Positions 42,791-50,739 of a DNA stretch of 64,000 nucleotides are shown in pieces. The notes beneath the pieces are model-generated. The model was not told the origin of the DNA. It worked only from the letters and a program-made list of their open reading frames with translations, and did no database searches. Source of the stretch: DATBIS01 sp036556805 (GTDB lineage: Bacteria; Actinomycetota; UBA4738; HRBIN12); contig DATBIS010000005.1 of NCBI GenBank assembly GCA_036556805.1, positions 8,369 through 72,368 of the forward strand, given 5' to 3'. The position numbers and the translations under genes were made by a program. How positions within the stretch are numbered: position 1 is the first letter of the stretch; each line of letters starts with the position of its first letter.

Positions 42791-43594
42791 ATGATGGAAG
42801 CGGCCTTCTTCGATCTCGACAAGACGATCATCTCGCGGTCGTCGTCGCTCGCGCTCTCGCGGCCGATGTACCGGGCCGGCCTCGTCTCGCGCGGACAGCT
42901 GCTGCGCGGCGCGTACGCGCAGATGGTGTACCTCCTCGTCGGGGCCGACGAGAAGAAGATGGAGCGCCTCAAGGAAGGCATGCTCGCGCTCACGAAGGGA
43001 TGGGATCGCGTGCAGGTCGAGGAGCTCGTGCGCGACGTGATCCTCGAGGTCATCGACCCGTACGTCTACCAGGAGGCCCTCGACCTGATGGAGCTCCATC
43101 GCAGCGAGGGCCGCAGGATCTACATCGTCTCGAGCTCGCCCGAAGAGGTCGTGCGCCCGCTCGCGGCGCACTTCGGCGTCTCGGGCGTCATCGCCACGCG
43201 CGCCGAGGTGGACGAGACCGGCCGCTACACCGGCGAGCTCGACTTCTACTGCTACGGCGAGCAGAAGGCCGAGGCCGTTCGCGAGCTCGCCGAGCGCGTC
43301 GGGATCGACCTCGACCGATCGTACGCGTACACGGACTCGATCACCGACCTGCCGCTGCTGGAGGCCGTCGGCAACCCCATCGCGGTGAACCCCGATCGCG
43401 AGCTTCGGCGCGCGGCGGAGGAGCGCGACTGGCCCGTGCGCGACTTCCACCGGCCCGTCCGGCTCCGGACCCGCATCGCCGACGCCGTGCCGAAGTCCAC
43501 GCTGTCGGTCGCCGCGGGACTCGGCGCGGCGGCGATCGCGGCGATCCTGCTCTGGGTGGTGCTCCGCTCCAAGGCCTCCGGCCGTCGCGCCTGA
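42791..43594 (+). CDS. HAD-IB family phosphatase (SerB-like) with C-terminal membrane anchor
   Basis: A 267-residue HAD-superfamily hydrolase. Motif I is AFFDLDKTI (nucleophile Asp8, acid Asp10), motif II YIVSSSPEEV, and motif III/IV AYTDSITDLPLLE. This subfamily includes phosphoserine phosphatase and lipid-related HAD phosphatases. The last 30 residues form a membrane helix (LSVAAGLGAAAIAAILLWVVL), so it is anchored by its C-terminus, perhaps acting on a lipid phosphate. Similar proteins in actinobacteria are fused to or next to acyltransferases; here none is adjacent. Confidence 0.87.
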   Translation: MMEAAFFDLDKTIISRSSSLALSRPMYRAGLVSRGQLLRGAYAQMVYLLVGADEKKMERLKEGMLALTKGWDRVQVEELVRDVILEVIDPYVYQEALDLMELHRSEGRRIYIVSSSPEEVVRPLAAHFGVSGVIATRAEVDETGRYTGELDFYCYGEQKAEAVRELAERVGIDLDRSYAYTDSITDLPLLEAVGNPIAVNPDRELRRAAEERDWPVRDFHRPVRLRTRIADAVPKSTLSVAAGLGAAAIAAILLWVVLRSKASGRRA

Positions 43595-43652
43595 CGAGCC
43601 GCCGCGTCCTGCTGCGTTGCGCACCTCCGTCGAACGGGTGTAGGTTCGAGAT

Positions 43653-43795
43653 GGTCGTCTTCGAGCGACCACGAGGGGAGCAGAACCCACGCGCGTTCTG
43701 CCGCGGGAGGCATGCTCAGGCCCCGGGGGCGGTTCGCCGCCCGGCGCCCGAGCACGTGCACACGCGCTGCTATCTGCTCCCCTCTTCTTTGTGTC
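43653..43795 (+). ncRNA. Candidate structured RNA between convergent genes
   Basis: TTGCGC (43617-43622) and TAGGTT (43641-43646), 18 bases apart, could start a transcript near 43653. Its ends pair: GAGGGGAGCAGA (43673-43684) with TCTGCTCCCCTC (43773-43784), 12 bp perfect, closing about 88 bases. Inside are the possible pairings GCGCGT/ACGCGC and TGCTC/GAGCA, and an apical GGGCGG-TTCG-CCGCCC hairpin. A pyrimidine-rich tail follows. The rod shape recalls 6S or SRP RNA, but the SRP GGAA loop is absent. It could also be a large terminator. Confidence 0.35.
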
Positions 43796-43804
43796 CGATC
43801 CGCG

Positions 43805-45043
43805 CTAGGCGGCGGAGCTCGCAAGAGGTGCCCTGCGGTACTCGAAGTGATTGCCGTCGGGAACGGCGAAGCCCCCGCCCCAGATGAATCCCCACCGCTC
43901 GAGCACGCGCACGAGCCTCGGGTCTTGGTGCGGCGTCGCACCGTAGGGATTCACGTCGGCGTTGCAGTCGAACGCGATGCCCCATGCGTGGTGCGAGATG
44001 AGGTTCGTGGGGTTGCGGTTGACGAACTTCGGCGCGTAACAGCCGTTGTACGCGTGCACCGTGCTCGCGAGCCCCTTCCGTTCGAGCGCCGTCATCGCCC
44101 CGCGGAGCTGAGGGATGAGGCCTCGGTTGCACGTGACCGAGCCGAGGACGGGAACGGTGGCGGTCTCGATGTGCTCCCGAACCCACGCGGGGTCGATCTT
44201 CAGGTAGCCGGGCCGGGCGGGGTCGGGCCGCGCCGCGAACTCGCCGAACAGCGCCTTGATGAGCACGGGCGGGAGCACCGCGTCGCCCTGGCGGAAGTAC
44301 GGGGTCTCGCCGGGTGATCGCACCACGACGCGCTGCGTCGCACCGCCTCCCGGCGGCAGGAGGTTCCGGAGTGATCGCCCGATGCGTTTCGAATTCGGCC
44401 GATGCGGGCCCGAAGGGCCGAGCAGTAGGTACCGGTCATGCGTGACGCCGATCCGAGCGCCCGTGTCGCGCGAGACCATCAGCTCGGCGGCACCGACGAG
44501 CTCGTCGGGAAGAACCGCTCCGATCGTGATGGCCGCGCCTCCTTCGAAACGCATGACGGCCCCGGGCCCAAGGCCGCGGAGCTCCGCGGAGGAGATCCCG
44601 AGGATGCCCTCGCCGCGGCGAAGGGCAGCGATCGCACCTCGGTCTGAGCTCGGAAGGAAGTCGCCGAACGTCTTCGGATCGACCGCTGCTGCGTCGATCG
44701 GGATCATGTACGGAGCCGGAGGGCGGTCGACGACGTCGCCCTCCGCGGAGGCGGAGCCCAGCATCCACACGTTGTCCTCGGCGACGACCGTCACGCGCTC
44801 GACGTCGGGCAGCCCGAGGACGCGATCGCCGAAGCCGGCGGGAATGCCGCTCGGGATCCAGGCGAGGACCGTGGTCGGCCGCGCGGGCGCCGGCACCGCC
44901 GGAGGTTCGGCGCCCTCGCCGGGCGCCGCATGCGTCGGCGCCGCGAGCGGCTCGGCGACGCGACCCTGGATCGCGATCGTCACGGCCGCCCCCACGATCA
45001 GGCCGGCGGCGAGCGCGCCGGCGGTCCTCACGATCGGGCTCAC
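43805..45043 (-). CDS. Membrane-anchored M15-family peptidase (D-Ala-D-Ala carboxypeptidase-like)
   Basis: A 412-residue protein with one N-terminal membrane helix, a Pro/Ala-rich linker, a ~200-residue domain that resembles the extracellular part of FtsX/MacB-type proteins (VERVTVVAEDNVWML), and a C-terminal M15 zinc peptidase. Metal ligands are His352 and Asp359 in SHHAWGIAFDCN and His399 in PDGNHFEY. It probably trims peptidoglycan stem peptides outside the cell. GTG 45043 overlaps the stop of the anti-sigma gene, so it is the third gene of an ECF sigma operon and likely part of its envelope-stress output. Confidence 0.87.
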   Translation of the reverse strand: MSPIVRTAGALAAGLIVGAAVTIAIQGRVAEPLAAPTHAAPGEGAEPPAVPAPARPTTVLAWIPSGIPAGFGDRVLGLPDVERVTVVAEDNVWMLGSASAEGDVVDRPPAPYMIPIDAAAVDPKTFGDFLPSSDRGAIAALRRGEGILGISSAELRGLGPGAVMRFEGGAAITIGAVLPDELVGAAELMVSRDTGARIGVTHDRYLLLGPSGPHRPNSKRIGRSLRNLLPPGGGATQRVVVRSPGETPYFRQGDAVLPPVLIKALFGEFAARPDPARPGYLKIDPAWVREHIETATVPVLGSVTCNRGLIPQLRGAMTALERKGLASTVHAYNGCYAPKFVNRNPTNLISHHAWGIAFDCNADVNPYGATPHQDPRLVRVLERWGFIWGGGFAVPDGNHFEYRRAPLASSAA

Positions 45044-46965
45044 GAGCCGGCCGGCGGGATGGTGAGCGCCATCGCCATCACCGTCGAGAGCGGTCGGCCC
45101 GGCGCACGCAGCGAGAGAAGCCGGCCTCCCTCGATCCAGTCGAGCTCGTCGCGGTGGGGATCCCAGCGCCCCGGCACGCCGTCGACGGACACCTTCACGA
45201 GTTCCGAGGTCGTCGCCGGGAGGATCGTCGCGGGTTCGACGTGGAGATCGATCCGCCGGTCCGCCCCGTTCGGGTCGGCCGGCGCGAACGTCACGGTCAC
45301 GCCGGTCACGCCGTCGGTGTTCGTGAGGTGGACGGTCTCGACCGCGTAGCCCTCGGGCAGGAGCGTGGGGAGGCGCAGCGGGAACGAGGTGTGACGCCGG
45401 GCCTGCGCGAGCGTGAGGGTTCCCGCGCTCGCCTTCGCGGAGAGCCAGGCGCGTGGAAGGCGCTCGCCGGTGACGGGCAGCGTGGCGGCGATCTGCAGGA
45501 GCTCGTCCCGCGACAGGTTGGTCTCCAGCACGAGGTCGCGGTCACCCGCGTGGATGGTAAGGCGGCGGCCGCGCGTGTCGGTGGCCGGCTCGTAATACGC
45601 GACGCCGTTCGCGAGCTGCACCCTCTCGGCCGCGAGGTCGGCGCCGCCGAGCGGCGTCACGGCACCGGCCTCCCGCCGTTCACCCACGCGCAGGTACGAC
45701 ACGCCGCTCGCATACGTGATGAGCGCGTCGGGCGCCGACGGTCCGGCGTCGTCCGGCGGGACGACCGCCGAGGCCGGAGCGAGGTCGGCGAGGTACCCGG
45801 GCGTGAGGGGCTCGAAGCCGACCTCGCGGCGAAGGTCGGCCGCGGGGACCTCCGGCTGCACGACGCCGCCCGGGATCACGAAGTCTGCCTCCGGCGGGGT
45901 CACGAGCCGGATCGACGTGGCGGCGAGCTGCACGATCGGCCGCGAGGGGTCCTCCGGCGGCAAGCCGAACAGCCGCGCCCACTCGGTGCGATCGGAGCCC
46001 GGCGAGGGATAGACCGTCGCGCGAAGCGGGAACCATCGCTGGGCGTCGACCCAGAGCACGACGCGGTCCTCCCCGAAGACCGGCCGCCACGTGCCGCCGA
46101 CGTCGCGGAAGGCGAACAGCGGCGCCGCGCGCTCGAACGGCAGCTCCACGCGCACGGCGTCGCGACCGAGCACGGTGCCGGTGCCCGTGACCGTGATCCT
46201 GCCCGGGTTCGCGAGGACGTCGACCGGCACGACGAGGTCCGTCGCGAGTGACGCCTGCGTCGCGTACGGGGAGGACGTGCTCACCGGCTCTCGCGAGGGG
46301 AGACACGCGCTCGCGTCGATCACGGTCGGACACGGGAGGGTCCCGCGTCGATACATCGCGGTGCCGTTCGCGATGAACGTGAGGTCGGTGGGCGTGCGCG
46401 CGTCCGGATAGCTCGTCTCGTCGGTGACGTCGAGGCGGTAGCGGCCCGGTGAGGCGAACGCCACGCGCATCGAGAACGTGCGGCGAGCGATCCCCGGGAG
46501 TCCGCGCTCGACGATCCGGAATGAGGCCTGGTAGGCATCCAGGTGGCGCGCGGCGGCCCGGACGCCCTTCACCACGAAGTCGGCCGTCACGGCGTTGCCC
46601 GACGGGCGCCACCACGGCCCGCCGACGGCGACGCTGCCGGCGACCAGCCCCACGACGAGGGCGGCGGCGACCGGCGTCCGGCGGCCCGTGCGCCCGACCG
46701 ACCCTCGGTGGGACGCCGGTCGCCGCCGGGCGCGGGGCCCGCCGCCCTCGGCCTCGACCGACGCCATGATCCTGTCGGCGAGGTCGGGGATCTGCTCGGC
46801 GGGTCGGATGCGCACCGACTGGCGAAGCCGCTCGGCGTTCGCCCGGAACGCCAGGCAGGCGACGCAGGAGGCCACGTGCTCGTCGAGCGCGGCGGCATGG
46901 CGGGCGGACAGACGCTCGCCGTCCATGCGCTCGGAGAGACTCGCTCGCGCGCGGGAGCAGTTCAC
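45040..46965 (-). CDS. Anti-sigma factor with large extracytoplasmic domain
   Basis: A 641-residue transmembrane regulator. A zinc-binding anti-sigma (ZAS) motif HVASCVAC (His30, Cys34, Cys37) is at the N-terminus, a membrane helix (PVAAALVVGLVAGSVAVGG) near residue 75-95, and about 540 residues outside. The outer region contains blocks resembling MucB/RseB and LolA-like folds (SFRIVERGLPG, RYRLDVTDE, LLPEGYAVETVHLTN). It would hold the ECF sigma factor inactive and sense an envelope signal. GTG 46965 overlaps the sigma stop (GTGA). Confidence 0.87.
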   Translation of the reverse strand: MNCSRARASLSERMDGERLSARHAAALDEHVASCVACLAFRANAERLRQSVRIRPAEQIPDLADRIMASVEAEGGGPRARRRPASHRGSVGRTGRRTPVAAALVVGLVAGSVAVGGPWWRPSGNAVTADFVVKGVRAAARHLDAYQASFRIVERGLPGIARRTFSMRVAFASPGRYRLDVTDETSYPDARTPTDLTFIANGTAMYRRGTLPCPTVIDASACLPSREPVSTSSPYATQASLATDLVVPVDVLANPGRITVTGTGTVLGRDAVRVELPFERAAPLFAFRDVGGTWRPVFGEDRVVLWVDAQRWFPLRATVYPSPGSDRTEWARLFGLPPEDPSRPIVQLAATSIRLVTPPEADFVIPGGVVQPEVPAADLRREVGFEPLTPGYLADLAPASAVVPPDDAGPSAPDALITYASGVSYLRVGERREAGAVTPLGGADLAAERVQLANGVAYYEPATDTRGRRLTIHAGDRDLVLETNLSRDELLQIAATLPVTGERLPRAWLSAKASAGTLTLAQARRHTSFPLRLPTLLPEGYAVETVHLTNTDGVTGVTVTFAPADPNGADRRIDLHVEPATILPATTSELVKVSVDGVPGRWDPHRDELDWIEGGRLLSLRAPGRPLSTVMAMALTIPPAGS

Positions 46966-47498
46966 CGCGCCTCCTCTTCCTCGTCCTCGTCGGCAAGCGC
47001 CCGGCAGAGCGCGGCTCGCGCCCGGTGCATGCGGCTCTTCACGGTCCCCACGCGCACGCCGAGCACGTCGGCCGCCTCCTGGTAGGAGAGCCCGAAGACC
47101 TCGATCAGCAGGAAGGGCTCGCGATGGTCGTCCGACACGGACGAGAGCGCGGCGTCGAGCTCCGCGCGCGCGATCGGGTCGGTCCAGTACCCGACCGGCG
47201 GACGTTCTCGCTCGTGGCGCGCGACGTGGCTCCGCTGCCGGCGCATCGCGTCCATCGCGCAGTTGCGTGCGATGCGGAAGAGCCACGACGAGAAGCGCGA
47301 GTCGCCGCGGTAGGTCCCGAAGAACCGGTAGACGCGGAGGAACGCGTCCTGCGTCACGTCCTCGGCCATCGTCCGATCCCGGGTGAGGTGCCACGCGAAC
47401 CGAAACACGTCGGCCTGGTACGCGCGCACGAGGTCCTCGAACGCGCCGAGGTCGCCCCCCTGGGCCCGGGCGACCGTTCGCGGGTCGGGTTCCTGCAC
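46962..47498 (-). CDS. ECF (sigma-E-type) RNA polymerase sigma factor
   Basis: A 178-residue extracytoplasmic-function sigma factor. Region 2 is FEDLVRAYQADVFRFAWHLTRDRTMAEDVTQDAFLRVYRF, quoted here in two recognisable parts: the AEDVTQDAFLRVY core and RFSSWLFRIARN. Region 4 reads LIEVFGLSYQEAADVLGVRV and GTVKSRMHRARAAL. GTG 47498 is chosen for its GAGGGGAG site; an in-frame extension to 47582 lacks one. Translationally coupled to the anti-sigma gene. It probably transcribes this operon and envelope genes elsewhere. Confidence 0.92.
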   Translation of the reverse strand: MQEPDPRTVARAQGGDLGAFEDLVRAYQADVFRFAWHLTRDRTMAEDVTQDAFLRVYRFFGTYRGDSRFSSWLFRIARNCAMDAMRRQRSHVARHERERPPVGYWTDPIARAELDAALSSVSDDHREPFLLIEVFGLSYQEAADVLGVRVGTVKSRMHRARAALCRALADEDEEEEAR

Positions 47499-47662
47499 GC
47501 GGCTCCCCTCTGACCTGCCGGTCACGAAGAGCTTACGGACGCCGCAAGGGGCGCCTGCGCTCGAGCGTGCCCGTCCACGCACTCCGAACGAGAGTTGCGA
47601 ACACCGCCTTGCAGACGTGGCGAGGCCGTGCGAAGTTCCGTGCCGGACCGCGGTCCGCGGCC

Positions 47663-47914
47663 TCAGCCGAGCGCGGCGGGGTGCTCGAGCCGGTCGGCGA
47701 GGCGCTCGGCCTTTCGGATCGCGAGGTAGGGCCGTCCCGCGGAGACCTCTGCGGCGATCGCGAGGAGCTCGGCCTCGAGCCGGGCCCCCATGCGCCCACC
47801 CCGTCCGCGCACGAGCGGCTCGAGCCGGCCGACGGCTTCATCGAGTCGCCGGAGCGCGTTCGGCAGCTCCTGCCGGCGGGCCCGGAAGGCGTCGAGGGAG
47901 ACGATCTCACCCAT
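47663..47914 (-). CDS. Small conserved hypothetical protein, 83 aa
   Basis: Mostly helical and charged: MGEIVSLDAFRARRQ at the N-terminus, then two amphipathic helices (LRRLDEAVGRLEPLV and ARLEAELLAIAAEV). No cysteines, no signal. The start at 47914 rather than 47944 is favoured by a minus-strand TATCGT ending exactly 7 bases before the ATG. The 164-base gap toward the sigma gene holds a GGACCGCGGTCC palindrome and nothing else I can name. Function unknown. Confidence 0.6.
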   Translation of the reverse strand: MGEIVSLDAFRARRQELPNALRRLDEAVGRLEPLVRGRGGRMGARLEAELLAIAAEVSAGRPYLAIRKAERLADRLEHPAALG

Positions 47915-47921
47915 GGCGCCG

Positions 47922-47927
47922 ACGATA
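47922..47927 (-). promoter_or_regulatory. Leaderless-type -10 element TATCGT for the 83-aa protein gene
   Basis: On the minus strand TATCGT is followed by 7 bases and ATG 47914. Confidence 0.45.
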
Positions 47928-47974
47928 ACGAGGACCTCCGACACGCCGCCGACCTGCGACGACGGTGTGAGCCG

Positions 47975-49039
47975 CTACGCCACGCGCACCGAGGTGACCG
48001 GCGCGATCCGCTCGGCAGCCGTGAACCACGTCTTCCCGGCGTCGCCCGACCCGAACACCTCGCCCGAGGTCGCGCCGAAGAAGAGCTCGAGCTCGTCTCC
48101 CTGTCCACCGGCGCCGAACGCCTGCCGGTAGATCGTGAGATACGCCTCCTGCGGCAGACCGTCCGACCGGGCGGTCCAGCTCGCTCCGGCGTCGCGCGTC
48201 TCGTACACGCGCAGCTTGCCCTCCGGCACCACGCGATCCTCCGCGCCCACGAGCGGGATCACGAACGCGCTGTCGGGGTCGGCGGGATCGAGGGCGAGCG
48301 GGAAGCCGAACTTGCTCGACAGCCCCTCGTGGATGTCGATCCACGATCCGCCCTCGTCGTCGGAGCGGTAGACGTTCCCGTGGAACTGCATGAACAGCCG
48401 CTCCGGCCGCGCGGGAGCCCGGTGCATGTTGTGCACGCAGAGCGTGTTCGTCCCCTCGCGCGCCTCCTCGGGCATGTACTCGGGAACCAGGCCGGTGTAC
48501 CCGGTGCGCCAGGACTGACCCGCGTCCTCGGTGATCCACACACCGACGGCTGAGATGCCGATCGCGAGCCGGCTCGGGTCTCCCGGCCACGGGCAGATCG
48601 AATGCAGGGCGAGTCCCCCGAGGCCAGGCTGCCAATCGCCGCCCTCGCGCTCCTTCGCGAGCGCCTCGTTGATCTCCCAGCTCTCGCCGCCATCGGTCGA
48701 GACGAACAGCGAGGCGGGATCGACCCCTGCGTACAGCAGGCCGTCGGCCTCGCCGGGCTTCACGACCCAGATGCGTTCGAGCGTCGTCTCGCTTCCCTCG
48801 GGGAACGCCGGACCCTTCGCGACCTGCCATTCCTCGGCCGCCACGTCGTCCGTGAAATAGAGCCGTGGGCCGTAGAACCCCGACGTGACGCTCGCGAAGT
48901 AGCGCCCCGAGCGAGGATCCCGGATCGCGAACTCCACGACGTTGCCGGCGAACGCCCGGTGCGCGACGTCGAACGCCGAGCCCGGGGTCCCTCGCAGGAC
49001 GAACAGCCCCTTCTTGGTGCCGACCAGAACCTCGGTCAT
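47975..49039 (-). CDS. Asp-box (BNR) beta-propeller protein, sialidase-like fold
   Basis: A 354-residue protein with five Asp-box repeats (STDGGESW, TEDAGQSW, SDDEGGSW, TRDAGASW, SGDAGKTW). Asp boxes mark beta-propellers of the sialidase/VPS10/photosystem assembly (Ycf48) type. The sialidase arginine triad is not evident, so I do not call it a glycosidase. No signal peptide, therefore cytoplasmic. It starts with ATG overlapping the TGA of a ubiquitin-like protein gene, so the two are translated together and may interact. Confidence 0.85.
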   Translation of the reverse strand: MTEVLVGTKKGLFVLRGTPGSAFDVAHRAFAGNVVEFAIRDPRSGRYFASVTSGFYGPRLYFTDDVAAEEWQVAKGPAFPEGSETTLERIWVVKPGEADGLLYAGVDPASLFVSTDGGESWEINEALAKEREGGDWQPGLGGLALHSICPWPGDPSRLAIGISAVGVWITEDAGQSWRTGYTGLVPEYMPEEAREGTNTLCVHNMHRAPARPERLFMQFHGNVYRSDDEGGSWIDIHEGLSSKFGFPLALDPADPDSAFVIPLVGAEDRVVPEGKLRVYETRDAGASWTARSDGLPQEAYLTIYRQAFGAGGQGDELELFFGATSGEVFGSGDAGKTWFTAAERIAPVTSVRVA

Positions 49040-49302
49040 GCCGATCCTCCCGTGATCGAGGGGAGGACGTGCAGGCGATCCTGCGGCGTGAGCGGGGCGT
49101 CCTCCCTGGTCATCTCCCCGTTCACGAAGACGTTCACGTGACGGCGCACCTGGCCCTGATCATCCAGGATCCAGCCGACGGTCCTCGGGTGGATGCGCTC
49201 GAGCTCGCGCAGGACCGCGAGCAGCGAGGCCCCCTCGATCTCCACCTCGGCGTTGCCGCCCGCGAGGTCCTTCAGCGGCGCGCGCAGCAGCACGATCGCC
49301 AT
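49036..49302 (-). CDS. MoaD/ThiS-type ubiquitin-like protein with GG-SA tail
   Basis: An 88-residue beta-grasp protein. It has the family pattern ALLRAPLKDLAGG-like N-terminus (IVLLRAPLKDLAGGN), HVNVFVNGEM, and DRLHVLPSITGGSA at the end. MoaD and ThiS end in GG, which is thiocarboxylated or conjugated. Here two residues (Ser-Ala) follow, so a peptidase would have to expose the diglycine, as known for QbsE, or the protein is not a sulfur carrier. A minus-strand TAGACT ends 6 bases before ATG 49302. It overlaps the Asp-box gene by four bases. Confidence 0.85.
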   Translation of the reverse strand: MAIVLLRAPLKDLAGGNAEVEIEGASLLAVLRELERIHPRTVGWILDDQGQVRRHVNVFVNGEMTREDAPLTPQDRLHVLPSITGGSA

Positions 49303-49308
49303 CGGCCG

Positions 49309-49314
49309 AGTCTA
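49309..49314 (-). promoter_or_regulatory. Leaderless-type -10 element TAGACT for the ubiquitin-like gene
   Basis: On the minus strand TAGACT is followed by 6 bases and ATG 49302. The operon would be leaderless. Confidence 0.5.
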
Positions 49315-49349
49315 CGACCGGGCGGACCCGGACACTTTCGCGGTCTTGC

Positions 49350-50471
49350 TCAGCGGAAGAGCGCCACCCGGCGGTACGTGCCGTTCGAGACGTTCGTGAA
49401 GATGCCGCCGACCGCGAGGTTGGTGCCGTCCGTCGCGAACGCCCAGATCTGCTTGTTCGGCTTCGGCACCCACGTCGGGTCCGGAGCCCCGTTCGACGGA
49501 TCGAGGGCCGCGAGCCGCGGGATCGTGAACGTCTGATCCTTGAGCGTGATGAAGTGCCCGCCGGCGATCACCTGTCCGTTGTAGTACGTGACCGCATTCA
49601 CGTCGCCGTCGGTGCCGGTCGTCCACCGGAGCTGGCCCGTCGAGGTCCACGACCTCACCTTTCCGAGCAGGCCGGCGATCGCCGCGTACACGTTGCCGTC
49701 GGGTCCGGTCACGAGGCCGAAGACCTCGTCGCTCGACTGATACGCCCACGGCAGCGTCGCGCCGGAAACGGCGTCGAGGCGGACGATGTGCCGCTGGTTC
49801 TGGCCGTTGAGCTCGGTGAAGTAGCCGCCCGCGATCACGGCGCCGCCCGCCATCGTGAGCGCCTTCACGCGGTCGTTCGCCGACGCGGTCCATGAGAGAA
49901 GGGCTCCCGCGGTCGTCACGGCGCCGAGGCGCTGCCGCGACTGCCCGCCCATCGTCGTGAACTTGCCGCCCACGTACACCGTGGACCCGCTCACGAACAG
50001 GGCGCTCACCGTGTCGTTGGCGCCCGTGGCCCAGGGGATCACGGCGCCGCTCTGGTCGACCGCGCCGATGCGGGTACGGGAGGTCCCGTTGATGTTCGTG
50101 AACGATCCGCCGACGATGATGTTCGTGCCGTCGGTGGCGAGCGCCTCGACGGTCCCGTTCGTCGTCGGCGCCCACGACAGCAAGCCGCCGGTCGTGAGGT
50201 CGATCGCCGCGAGGTGCTGCCGCGACGTCGTTGTCAAGCCATCGGGCGAGATGACGTTCGTGAACGCGCCCCCGATGTACAGCGTGTTGCCGAGGATGAG
50301 CTGCGCCTTGACCGCCGCGGTCGCGCCCCAGGTCTTGAACACCGGCTTCTGCGGTGGCGATGCCAAGGCCGGTTGGGCTGCGAGCACGAGGCCGAGGGTC
50401 GTGATGAGCGCGACGGCGCCGGAGCGGGCGAGATGCCTGCGCGCCGTGGCGAGGCCGGTCCGAGGGGTCAC
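49350..50471 (-). CDS. Secreted beta-propeller protein of delta-60-type repeats
   Basis: A 373-residue exported protein. A long signal peptide (AVALITTLGLVLAAQPALA) precedes seven or so repeats of the form ALATDGTNIIVGGSFTNING and VSALFVSGSTVYVGGKFT. Such repeats build a propeller and are common in secreted surface proteins of actinobacteria and myxobacteria. No catalytic residues visible. GTG 50471 has AGGAACGG upstream. The 268 bases between this gene and the divergent CpaE-like gene contain no further gene. Confidence 0.82.
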   Translation of the reverse strand: MTPRTGLATARRHLARSGAVALITTLGLVLAAQPALASPPQKPVFKTWGATAAVKAQLILGNTLYIGGAFTNVISPDGLTTTSRQHLAAIDLTTGGLLSWAPTTNGTVEALATDGTNIIVGGSFTNINGTSRTRIGAVDQSGAVIPWATGANDTVSALFVSGSTVYVGGKFTTMGGQSRQRLGAVTTAGALLSWTASANDRVKALTMAGGAVIAGGYFTELNGQNQRHIVRLDAVSGATLPWAYQSSDEVFGLVTGPDGNVYAAIAGLLGKVRSWTSTGQLRWTTGTDGDVNAVTYYNGQVIAGGHFITLKDQTFTIPRLAALDPSNGAPDPTWVPKPNKQIWAFATDGTNLAVGGIFTNVSNGTYRRVALFR

Positions 50472-50739
50472 CGTTCCTCCTGGAGCGTTGGGGGGAGCAC
50501 TCTGGTCGGCGGACGCTCCCGCGAAGGTCAGAATCTACCCGAAGGGCGCGCGCAAACGCATCCCCCCCACGGCCATTTTCCGGTGATCTCCGTCACCGGG
50601 TTTCTTCCTTGGCCCGTCGCAGTCGTCGCCCGCCGCCGTCGAAGGAAACCGCCGGCTCGGGGATAGGCCGAGCCGCGGCGCGCCGGTACGCTCGTCGCCA
50701 CTCCCTCGGCCGAGCTCGAGTTCGCCGCGGGGAGGGGAG

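Noticed and set aside
43653..43795. SRP (4.5S) RNA assignment for the structured region
   Set aside because: The conserved GGAAGG-type apical loop and its symmetric internal loop are missing.
47975..49039. Sialidase (exo-alpha-sialidase) assignment for the Asp-box protein
   Set aside because: Asp boxes mark the fold, not the activity. The arginine triad and catalytic Tyr/Glu arrangement are not recognisable.
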